Shown: piece after piece, positions 55,604-63,025 of the stretch
Numbering within the stretch: the first letter of the stretch is position 1
Layout: every line of letters starts with the position of its first letter
Assembly: GCF_049532965.1 (NCBI RefSeq)
Contig: NZ_CP186694.1
Span: 3,596,001 to 3,660,000, forward strand
Direction of reading: 5' to 3'
Length of the DNA stretch: 64,000 bases
Source of the DNA: Roseateles sp049532965
Lineage (GTDB): Bacteria; Pseudomonadota; Gammaproteobacteria; Burkholderiales; Burkholderiaceae_C
Position numbers and translations under genes: made by a program
The notes under the pieces: model-generated
The model's database searches: none
Seen by the model: only the letters and a program-made list of their open reading frames with translations
Told to the model about the DNA's origin: nothing

Positions 55604-55799
55604 GGACAGCTCCCAGGGACGGTGAAGGGCGCGGTGACCGGCACGGTCACCGACGCGAGGACGAGTGCGAGAACGCACCCATCATCGGAACCGATGCCGT
55701 GCGTTGTAAGCCCCGGTCGAGTCGCCCGGGACTACCCGAAAGGGTATCGGCCCCCTGGAACAGGGACGCGGCGCGGGCGGCGCGCCTATCATCGCCGCC

Positions 55800-56432
55800 A
55801 TGGTCCCCGCGTCCGATCCCATCCGTGTCCTGACGGTCGATGACCACCCGCTGATGCGAGAGGGCATCGCCGCGGTGCTCGACGACGAGCCCGACATGGC
55901 CCCGGTCGGCGAGGCCGACAACGGCTGGCAGGCCTTGCAGGCCTTTGAGCGGCTGCGCCCCGACGTCACGCTGCTGGACATCCAGATGCCGGTGATGGAC
56001 GGGCTGGAGGCACTGGCCCGGCTGCGGGCCCTGAGCCCGGGCGCTCGCGTGATCGTGCTGACCACCTTCAAGACGGACGCGCAGGCCTGGCAGGCGCTGA
56101 AGCTGGGCGCCGTCGGCTACCTGCTGAAGACGCAGTTGCGCGCCGAGCTGCTCGACGCGATCCGCGCCGTGCATCGGGGCCATCGCTGGATTCCCAACGA
56201 GGTGGCTCAGGAGATCGCCGCGCACGCGGGCCACGAGCAGCTCTCCGGCCGGGAGCTCGACGTGCTGGAGCACATCGCGCAAGGGCTGAGCAATCGCGAG
56301 ATCGGCGGCCGGCTGTCGCTGTCCGAGGACACGATCAAGGCGCGCGTGAAGACCATCCTGGCGAAGCTGGACGCGCGTGACCGCACGCATGCGGTGGTGC
56401 TCGCGCTCAAGCGGGGCCTGCTCCGGCTCTGA
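55800..56432 (+). CDS. NarL/FixJ-family response regulator, intact receiver
   Basis: 210 residues. Receiver with LTVDDHPLMREG, phospho-acceptor in VTLLDIQMPVMDG, VIVLTTFKTD and GYLLK, all expected residues present. LuxR helix-turn-helix near 145-205 (LSGRELDVLEHIAQGLSNRE; KARVKTILAKLDARDRTHAV). It is divergent from the degenerate regulator and propeller kinase (196 bp apart) and is the most likely phospho-partner of that kinase. The hydrolase operon starts 151 bp downstream and may be a target. Confidence 0.93.
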   Translation: MVPASDPIRVLTVDDHPLMREGIAAVLDDEPDMAPVGEADNGWQALQAFERLRPDVTLLDIQMPVMDGLEALARLRALSPGARVIVLTTFKTDAQAWQALKLGAVGYLLKTQLRAELLDAIRAVHRGHRWIPNEVAQEIAAHAGHEQLSGRELDVLEHIAQGLSNREIGGRLSLSEDTIKARVKTILAKLDARDRTHAVVLALKRGLLRL

Positions 56433-56550
56433 CGGCCGCGGCCATCCGATGGCATGAGCGGATGGAACGCGCGGACGGCATGAGCGGGTGCCTCCGACGG
56501 GATAGGTCGCCCTGCACCATCGGTGGCTGTCGCCGCCCCCGCTCGCTTCC

Positions 56551-56556
56551 TAGGAT
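56551..56556 (+). promoter_or_regulatory. Possible -10 of the hydrolase operon
   Basis: TAGGAT 27 bp before the alpha/beta hydrolase ATG; no clear -35. Confidence 0.25.
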
Positions 56557-56583
56557 CACGGTGACCACTACCAGGAGCCCTCG

Positions 56584-57405
56584 ATGAGCTACGTCACCAC
56601 CAAGGACGGCACCCAGATCTTCTACAAGGACTGGGGCACCGGCCAACCTGTCGTCTTCTCGCATGGCTGGCCGCTGAGCGGCGACGCGTGGGAGGACCAG
56701 ATGCTGTTCCTCGGCCAGCACGGTTTCCGCGTGATCGCGCACGACCGCCGCGGCCATGGCCGCTCCAGCCAGAGCTGGAGCGGCAATGACATGGACACCT
56801 ATGCCGACGACCTGGCCACGCTGCTCGACAAGCTCGAGATCGAGCGCGCCATCCTGGTCGGCCACTCCACCGGCGGTGGCGAAGTGACCCGCTATGTGGG
56901 CCGGCACGGCACGCGGCGCGTCGCCAAGGTCGTGCTGGTGGGCGCCGTGCCGCCGACGATGATGAAGTCCGACGCCTATCCGAAGGGCCTGCCCAAGGAG
57001 GTCTTCGACGGCATCCGGGCCGGCGTGCAGAAGGACCGCTCGCAGTTCTACCAGGACCTCACGACGCCGTTCTTCGGCGCCAACCGCCCGGGCAGCGCGG
57101 TGTCCCAGGGCGCGCGCGACAGCTTCTGGCTGCAGGGCATGCAGGGATCGCTGAAGTCGCAGTTCGACTGCATCGAGCAGTTCTCCGCCACCGACTTCAC
57201 CGAGGACCTGAAGAAGATCGACGTGCCCACGCTGATCATCCACGGCGACGACGACCAGATCGTGCCGATCGGCCACTCGGCGGAGCTGTCGGTCAAGCTG
57301 GCCCCGAAGGCCACGCTGAAGGTCTATCCGGGCGGCAGCCACGGCCTGGCCGTCACCAGCAAGGACCAGCTCAACGCCGACCTGCTGGCGTTCGCGCGGG
57401 CCTGA
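56584..57405 (+). CDS. Alpha/beta hydrolase, non-heme chloroperoxidase type
   Basis: 273-residue hydrolase. Oxyanion-hole region FSHGWPLSGDAWEDQM, nucleophile serine in VGHSTGGGEVTRY (about residue 98), acid in IHGDDDQIVP, and catalytic histidine in GGSHGLAVT: a full Ser-Asp-His triad. Close relatives are annotated as cofactor-free haloperoxidases or esterases. First gene of the operon with an isochorismatase-like hydrolase, XapX and amidohydrolase. Ribosome site AGGAG. Confidence 0.94.
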   Translation: MSYVTTKDGTQIFYKDWGTGQPVVFSHGWPLSGDAWEDQMLFLGQHGFRVIAHDRRGHGRSSQSWSGNDMDTYADDLATLLDKLEIERAILVGHSTGGGEVTRYVGRHGTRRVAKVVLVGAVPPTMMKSDAYPKGLPKEVFDGIRAGVQKDRSQFYQDLTTPFFGANRPGSAVSQGARDSFWLQGMQGSLKSQFDCIEQFSATDFTEDLKKIDVPTLIIHGDDDQIVPIGHSAELSVKLAPKATLKVYPGGSHGLAVTSKDQLNADLLAFARA

Positions 57406-57487
57406 ACCCGCTCCGGCGCACATCGCGCCTCGCACATCACCCGGCGCGCATCACCAGGCGCGCCTTCCCCATTCCAGGAGATTTCCC

Positions 57488-58141
57488 ATGAGCCAGCTCG
57501 CCAAGGCCGTTCCCGGCGCCAAGTTGCTGAACCCGAAGGACCACACGCTGGTCATGATCGACTTCCAGTCGCAGATGGCCTTCGCCACGCATTCGATCGA
57601 CGCCAACAACCTGCGCACCAACGCCGCGCTGGTGGCGCAGGCGGCCGCCGGTTTCGGCGTGTCGACCATCCTGACCACGGTCGCCGAGAAGAGTTTCTCG
57701 GGCCCGATGTTCGACGAGGTCACGGCCCCGTTCCCCGGCAAGAAGATGCTGGACCGCACCTCGATGAACACCTGGGAGGACCTGGCGGTGATCGAGGAGA
57801 TCAACCGCCTCGGCAAGGACCGGATCGTCCTGGCCGGCCTGTGGACCAGCGTGTGCATCGTCGGTCCGGCGCTGTCGGCGCTCGACCAGGGCTTCCAGGT
57901 CTACGTCATCACCGATGCCTGCGGCGATGTGTCGGCCGAGGCGCACAACCGCGCGGTCGAGCGCATGGTGCAGGCGGGCGCTCAGCCGATGACCTCGCTG
58001 CAATACCTGCTGGAGCTGCAGCGCGACTGGGCGCGGTCCGAGACCTACGACCTGACCACCGGCATCGCGAAGAAGGTGGGCGGCTCGTACGGCATCGGCA
58101 TCCACTACGCCAAGTCGATGTTCAACGCCCACGAGGGCTGA
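57488..58141 (+). CDS. Isochorismatase-family cysteine hydrolase (YcaC-like)
   Basis: 217 residues. Catalytic aspartate in MIDFQSQMAF, lysine in the PGKKMLDRTSMN segment and nucleophile cysteine in TSVCIVGPALSAL give the full D-K-C triad of the nicotinamidase/isochorismatase superfamily. The sequence resembles YcaC, whose substrate is unknown. AGGAGA precedes the ATG. Second gene of the operon, 82 bp after the hydrolase. Confidence 0.93.
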   Translation: MSQLAKAVPGAKLLNPKDHTLVMIDFQSQMAFATHSIDANNLRTNAALVAQAAAGFGVSTILTTVAEKSFSGPMFDEVTAPFPGKKMLDRTSMNTWEDLAVIEEINRLGKDRIVLAGLWTSVCIVGPALSALDQGFQVYVITDACGDVSAEAHNRAVERMVQAGAQPMTSLQYLLELQRDWARSETYDLTTGIAKKVGGSYGIGIHYAKSMFNAHEG

Positions 58142-58159
58142 TCGGAAAGCGCGGCCCTC

Positions 58160-58468
58160 ATGAATGCCTATGTCCTGTCGGCCGCCGTCGGCCTGCTCGT
58201 CGGCGTGATCTACGGCGCGTTCAACGTGCGCTCGCCAGCGCCCCCGGTCATCGCGCTGGTGGGCTTGCTGGGGATTCTTGCCGGCGAGCAGATTCCCGGG
58301 CTCGTGCGGCAGTGGATGCAACGCGACCCGGCCGCGCCGGCGCAGGTGAGCTGGGTGGAGCAGAAGGTGCGGCCGCACATGTTCGGCCGCATGCCCGGCT
58401 GCGAGAAGCCGCTCGCGACGGCAGCGGACCGGCCCACCGCCGTCACGCCGGAGGCTCGCGATGCCTGA
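58160..58468 (+). CDS. XapX domain-containing membrane protein
   Basis: 102 residues with two short membrane helices (LSAAVGLLVGVIYGAFNVRSP and APPVIALVGLLGILAGEQ), the XapX/DUF1427 signature. The function of XapX is not established; the domain was named from linkage to xanthosine metabolism. The stop lies inside the start of the amidohydrolase gene (8 bp overlap), so expression is coupled. Confidence 0.9.
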   Translation: MNAYVLSAAVGLLVGVIYGAFNVRSPAPPVIALVGLLGILAGEQIPGLVRQWMQRDPAAPAQVSWVEQKVRPHMFGRMPGCEKPLATAADRPTAVTPEARDA

Positions 58469-60371
58469 TGCCACCTCCTCGGCGGCCGGCGCCGTGATGC
58501 CGGAACTGGTGCTGTTCAACGGCCGGTTCACGACGCTGGATCGCGCCCGACCGCAGGCGGAGGCCGTCGCGATCCGCGATGGGCGCTTCCTCAGCGTGGG
58601 CGGCAACCAGGAGATCCTGGCGCTCGCCGGGCCGGGGACGCGCCGCATCGACCTGAAGGGCCGCGGCGTGTTGCCGGGCCTGATCGACAACCACCTGCAC
58701 ATCATCCGCGGCGGACTGAACTTCAACATGGAGTTGCGCTGGGATGGCGTGCGCAGCCTCGCCGATGCAATGGCGATGCTGAAGGCGCAGGTCGACATCA
58801 CGCCGGCGCCGCAATGGGTGCGGGTGGTGGGCGGCTTCACCGAGCATCAGTTCGCCGAGAAGCGCCTGCCCACGATCGATGAGCTCAACGCGATCGCGCC
58901 GGACACGCCCGTCTTCCTTCTTCACCTCTATGACCGCGCCCTGCTGAATGGCGCAGCGCTGCGCGCGGTCGGCTACACGCGCGAGACGCCGGAGCCGCCG
59001 GGCGGCCAGATCCTGCGCGACGCCGACGGCCATCCGACCGGCCTGCTGCTGGCCAGGCCGAACGCGTCCATCCTGTACGCGACGCTGGCCAAGGGGCCGA
59101 AGCTGCCGCCCGAGTACCAGCTCAACAGCACGCGCCACTTCATGCGCGAGCTCAACCGGCTGGGCGTCACCGGCGCGATCGACGCCGGTGGCGGATTCCA
59201 GAACTACCCCGAGGACTACCAGGTCATCCGCCAGTTGTCCGAAGCGGGCCAGTTGACGGTCCGGCTCGCCTACAACCTGTTCACCCAGAAGGCAGGACAG
59301 GAGAAGGAGGACTTCCTCCAATGGGCGGGGTCCGTCAGGTACAAGCAAGGCGACGACTACTTCCGGCACAACGGCGCGGGCGAGATGCTGGTGTTCTCGG
59401 CGGCGGACTTCGAGGACTTCCGCCAGCCGCGCCCGGACATGCCGCCGCAGATGGAAGGCGAGCTCGAGGAGGTGGTGCGGATCCTGGTGCAGAACCGCTG
59501 GCCTTGGCGGCTGCATGCGACCTACGACGAGACGATCTCGCGGGCGCTGGATGTCTTCGAGAAGGTCCACCGCGATACGCCGATCGACGGCTTGAACTGG
59601 TTCTTCGATCACGCGGAGACGATCTCGACGCGCTCGATGGACCGGATCGCGGCGCTGGGCGGCGGCGTGGCGGTGCAGCACCGGATGGCCTACCAGGGCG
59701 AGTACTTCGTCGAGCGCTACGGCGCGCGCGCCGCGGAGGCGACGCCGCCGGTGGCGGAGATGCTGCGACGGGGCATGAAGGTCTCGGCGGGCACCGATGC
59801 GACGCGGGTCGCGTCGTACAACCCGTGGGTGTCCCTGTCGTGGCTGATCACGGGCCGGACCGTCGGCGGGCTGCAGATCACGCCGCAGCGCAACTGCCTC
59901 GATCGCGAGACGGCGCTGCGGATGTGGACGGAGCACGTCACGTGGTTCTCGAACGAGCAGGGCAACAAGGGCCAGATCGCGGCGGGCCAGTTGGCCGACC
60001 TGATCGTGCCGGACCGCGATTTCTTTGGTTGCCCCGAGTCGGACATTGCGGACACGAGTGCGCTGCTGACGATGGTCGGCGGCAAGGTCGTCTGGGGGGC
60101 AGGCGAGTTCGCCGACCTCGACGAATCGGTGCCGCCGCCGGCGATGCCGGCCTGGTCACCGGTGCGGCGTTATGGCGGGTACGGCGCGTGGGGCGCGTCG
60201 GGCTCCGAAGGCAAGCCGCTGCAGGCGGCGGTGCAGCGCGTGGCCTGCGCCTGCGCGACCGAATGCAACCTGCATGGGCATGCCCATGCGAGCGCATGGG
60301 CGTCGGACATCCCGGCGGACGACGCGCGCGGGTTCTGGGGTGCGCTGGGCTGCGCGTGCTGGGCGGTATGA
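58461..60371 (+). CDS. Amidohydrolase (YtcJ-like, amidohydrolase 3 type)
   Basis: 636-residue metal-dependent amidohydrolase. Metal ligands in GLIDNHLHIIRGG, later histidines in WRLHATYDETISR and WFFDHAETIS, and the distal aspartate in KVSAGTDATRVASYNP. The protein ends with a Cys/His-rich tail (ACACATECNLHGHAHA and ALGCACW, about 590-636), probably an added metal site. Members of this group hydrolyse amides or imines; substrate unknown. Last gene of the four-gene operon. Confidence 0.92.
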   Translation: MPDATSSAAGAVMPELVLFNGRFTTLDRARPQAEAVAIRDGRFLSVGGNQEILALAGPGTRRIDLKGRGVLPGLIDNHLHIIRGGLNFNMELRWDGVRSLADAMAMLKAQVDITPAPQWVRVVGGFTEHQFAEKRLPTIDELNAIAPDTPVFLLHLYDRALLNGAALRAVGYTRETPEPPGGQILRDADGHPTGLLLARPNASILYATLAKGPKLPPEYQLNSTRHFMRELNRLGVTGAIDAGGGFQNYPEDYQVIRQLSEAGQLTVRLAYNLFTQKAGQEKEDFLQWAGSVRYKQGDDYFRHNGAGEMLVFSAADFEDFRQPRPDMPPQMEGELEEVVRILVQNRWPWRLHATYDETISRALDVFEKVHRDTPIDGLNWFFDHAETISTRSMDRIAALGGGVAVQHRMAYQGEYFVERYGARAAEATPPVAEMLRRGMKVSAGTDATRVASYNPWVSLSWLITGRTVGGLQITPQRNCLDRETALRMWTEHVTWFSNEQGNKGQIAAGQLADLIVPDRDFFGCPESDIADTSALLTMVGGKVVWGAGEFADLDESVPPPAMPAWSPVRRYGGYGAWGASGSEGKPLQAAVQRVACACATECNLHGHAHASAWASDIPADDARGFWGALGCACWAV

Positions 60372-60435
60372 GGTGAGCTTCGACTGAGCGCGACGCGGGT
60401 GGCGCGCGGAGGCCGCCGCCGCGCTCGTGCCGGCT

Positions 60436-60804
60436 TCACTCGTCGTCCTGCCCGATCCGCCACAGCACGCCGGACGGGTCGTACACGACGAAGTCGCGCA
60501 TTCCCCAGGGCTGCGAGGCAATCTCACTCACGCGCACGCCGTACCTCCCGGCGATGCCGGTCTCCTGGACCTTCCTCCACCAGGCATCCACGTCCTCGAC
60601 CACCAGATGCATCATGAAGTTGGCGGCGAAGTGCGGGTCGTTGAAGTCCTGCAGCAGGAAGCTCGCGTCCTCGAAGTGGAAGTACGCGAGGCCGCCGTCG
60701 GCCCAGTCCATCGTGAAGCCGAGGTCCTGATAGAACTGCCTGGAACGCTCGAAGTCCGTCGCGGGGACAAAGGCCTTGATCTCGGTGATCTTCAGATTCG
60801 CCAT
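60436..60804 (-). CDS. VOC family protein (glyoxalase/bleomycin resistance-like)
   Basis: 122 residues, two beta-alpha-beta-beta-beta modules. The first begins NLKITEIKAFVPATDFERS and holds FYQDLGFTMDWADGG; the second holds NFMMHLVVEDVDAWWRKVQE and FVVYDPSGVLWRI. Could bind a metal or act as a small-molecule resistance or dioxygenase-like protein; no specific role can be read. Convergent with the amidohydrolase gene. Confidence 0.88.
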   Translation of the reverse strand: MANLKITEIKAFVPATDFERSRQFYQDLGFTMDWADGGLAYFHFEDASFLLQDFNDPHFAANFMMHLVVEDVDAWWRKVQETGIAGRYGVRVSEIASQPWGMRDFVVYDPSGVLWRIGQDDE

Positions 60805-61148
60805 TCAGGGGCTCCCTCGAAAACAAGGGTGGAGCTTAAGGCGGCCCCTTCAGGGCGAGCGGTCGCTCGCCCTGAAGGGGGTGGGGTCGGCGCCACACCA
60901 GCGGCTCGATCATTGGCGCTCGCGTCAGCCCATGCGAGAGTGACAGGTCTTGCTGATGGGTGTCCTCTGCGAGAGCCGGTCTTCCAGGACCGGACTCGAA
61001 CAGTGGATGCGATGTCCCACCGGGTTGCGGCGCATGGGGACACCGCGCTAGACTTCGCCGCAACACACCCGCCACACGTCCTGGCTTCGGCCAGGGTTCT
61101 GCGCAAGCAGACGTGCAAAATGGCGGGTTTTCTTTTGGGGCACGCGGC
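60805..61148. other. Gene-free divergent region with a perfect hairpin
   Basis: 344 bases between the VOC gene (-) and the Abi gene (+). Holds the inverted repeat at 60845-60880 and TAGACT at 61049-61054, a possible -10 for the Abi gene about 100 bp before its start. Nothing else recognised. Confidence 0.5.
60845..60880. repeat. Perfect 17 bp inverted repeat
   Basis: Arms 60845-60861 and 60864-60880 pair completely around a 2 nt gap (core CAGGGCGAGCG and its complement). No T-run, so it is not a typical terminator. It may be a regulatory cruciform, a protein-binding dyad or a mobile-element remnant. Confidence 0.8.
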
Positions 61149-62054
61149 GTGGTCCAGCCCAAGCTTCCGTATCACAAGAGGGCACTGAAGCCGGAGCAGT
61201 TGCTTCAGAAACTGCGCGACAACGGTCTTATCGTCGCTCCCGGAAAGGAGAAGCTCGCGCTGGCCTACCTGCGAAGCATCGGCGCGTATCGACTGAAGGG
61301 CTACTGGCATCACCTGGCCAGTCCAGCGACCAAACGGTTTCAGGGCGGCGTCACGTTTGACGCGATCGTTGCTCGCTGCGAGTTCGATCGAGAGTTGCGG
61401 GCGGCAACGTTCACGGCAATAGAACGTCTGGAGGTAGCGATTCGAGCGGCCATCGCGAATCTTCTGAGCCTACGACACTCGGCACACTGGTTCCTTCAGC
61501 CGTCGATCTTCAAGCCGACACGCGACTGGGGGTTGGGCCAGCTCATTCGGAAAGTTGAGGAGGAAGTGCGGCGATCAGAGGGCAAGCGGTTCATCGACCA
61601 CTACTTCTCGAGGCACGACGAGCCTTATCTTCCTCCAAGTTGGGCAATCAGCGAATGCGTGACCTTCGGCCTGTGGTCACGCACTTACTCGATCCTCCGC
61701 GACTCCGACGACAAAAAAATCATCTGCAAGCGATTCGCGGTCGATGAGCCGGAGGTCTTCAAATCGTGGATTCACAGCCTGTCGGTGGTGCGGAACTTGG
61801 TGGCCCATCACGGTCAAGTCCTTCGAGTGAAGCTCGGCGTTGCTCCCGCGAACTACAAAAAGGCCGGTATCAGGTTCGGCGACCCGAAGAGCTTCTTTGC
61901 CATCGCGACGGTCATTCAATATCTGCTCCGCCAGACCAGCCTCCCCAACACGTGGGCGACAGACCTCGAAACCATCTTTGCGAAGTACCCCACGGTCTTA
62001 CCGATCGAACTGGGCTTCCCCGCATTCTGGAAGTCCGCGCCTGGCTGGGTCTGA
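61149..62054 (+). CDS. Abi_2/AbiD-AbiF family abortive infection protein
   Basis: 301 residues from a GTG start. The N-terminus KLPYHKRALKPEQLLQKLRDNG with GAYRLKGYWHHL about 40 residues on is the pattern of the Abi_2 family (AbiD/AbiF of Lactococcus). The core is helical, and SVVRNLVAHHGQ gives R215-x4-H220, the catalytic motif of HEPN RNases; a second family motif lies at ATFTAIERLEVAIRAAI. Expected to act as a phage-responsive RNase that halts the infected cell, from family knowledge. No antitoxin gene adjoins it. Base composition is less GC-rich than the flanks. Confidence 0.85.
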   Translation: MVQPKLPYHKRALKPEQLLQKLRDNGLIVAPGKEKLALAYLRSIGAYRLKGYWHHLASPATKRFQGGVTFDAIVARCEFDRELRAATFTAIERLEVAIRAAIANLLSLRHSAHWFLQPSIFKPTRDWGLGQLIRKVEEEVRRSEGKRFIDHYFSRHDEPYLPPSWAISECVTFGLWSRTYSILRDSDDKKIICKRFAVDEPEVFKSWIHSLSVVRNLVAHHGQVLRVKLGVAPANYKKAGIRFGDPKSFFAIATVIQYLLRQTSLPNTWATDLETIFAKYPTVLPIELGFPAFWKSAPGWV

Positions 62055-62097
62055 CGCCCCCCAGGCCGCACGTCGCGATCACCCCAGCGGAGCCACT

Positions 62098-62790
62098 TCA
62101 ACCCATCGCATTCAACTCATCCAACTGCTCCGGCGTCCCCACATTCGCCCATGGCCCGGTGTAGAGCTCCGCCGTCACCGCCCGGGCCTGGATCGCACGG
62201 TCCAGGCTGAAGCGGATCCGTTGATGCTCCCCCGGCTTCACGCCGTCGAAGAACGCGCGCTTGTACAGCCCGATGTTGCTGTAGACCTGGAGGTCTCCAT
62301 CGATCGTCGCAAAGCCCTCGGCATCGATGCCGAAGTCCCCCGCCGGATGCCTCGGCTGCCTCGGCACGAACCACAGGTGCGCCAGCCGCGGACTCGCGGC
62401 AAAGGCCGCGGCTTTATCCGCGTCGAAGACGAACTCCGGAATGAAGATGTCCGCGGACACCGCCCAGAACGCTTCATCGCCCTCCGCGCACAGCAAGTCC
62501 AGCGCCGTCGCGATGCCGCCGCCCGTTTCCAGCGCGCGGCCATGGCGCTCGCCCTCATGGCTGTAATGCAGCCTCACGCCGAAACGCGAGCCGTCGCCGA
62601 GCGCGGCCTCGAATTGCTCCGCCAGCCACGCCGTGTTGATCACCAGATCGCGAATGCCCGCACGCGCGAACGCCTCGATGTGCCACTCGATCAGCGGCTT
62701 GCCCCGCACCTTCAGCAGCGGCTTGGGCGTGTGGTCGGTCAGCGGCCGCATGCGCTCGCCGCGCCCGGCCGCGAGGATCATGGCTCGCAT
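62098..62790 (-). CDS. murU: N-acetylmuramate alpha-1-phosphate uridylyltransferase MurU
   Basis: 230-residue sugar-1-phosphate nucleotidyltransferase. MILAAGRGERMRPLTDHTPKPLL (NTP-binding loop with catalytic Arg/Lys) and the metal aspartate in WAVSADIFIP. Length and the ending YTGPWANVGTPEQLDEL match MurU, which returns MurNAc-1-P to UDP-MurNAc in the peptidoglycan-recycling shortcut of Pseudomonas and relatives. The kinase partner AmgK is usually adjacent but is not in the window. Confidence 0.9.
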   Translation of the reverse strand: MRAMILAAGRGERMRPLTDHTPKPLLKVRGKPLIEWHIEAFARAGIRDLVINTAWLAEQFEAALGDGSRFGVRLHYSHEGERHGRALETGGGIATALDLLCAEGDEAFWAVSADIFIPEFVFDADKAAAFAASPRLAHLWFVPRQPRHPAGDFGIDAEGFATIDGDLQVYSNIGLYKRAFFDGVKPGEHQRIRFSLDRAIQARAVTAELYTGPWANVGTPEQLDELNAMG

Positions 62791-62986
62791 CGATCAATCC
62801 TGAAAACGTCTGGGGACCTCGACCCGCTCCCTGCGGCGTCGACATCGGAGCGCGAGTGTAGGCGCCTCAGCGAAGCCCCCCCGGACGCGGCCTCTACTGC
62901 ACCGCTCACCGACTGTCGAGCGTCCATCGACCGCCGCCCCCTGTTGCGTCCGTACCCCGCCTGAAAACCGGCGCGGCGAGGCATCA

Positions 62987-62994
62987 CTAGAATG
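62987..62994 (+). promoter_or_regulatory. Possible -10 element for tkt
   Basis: CTAGAATG with TAGAAT 32 bp before the transketolase ATG; the same octamer is near lptA and the M48 gene. No convincing -35. Confidence 0.3.
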
Positions 62995-63025
62995 CGCGGT
63001 TTGCCCCAACTCCCGCCGCACCACC

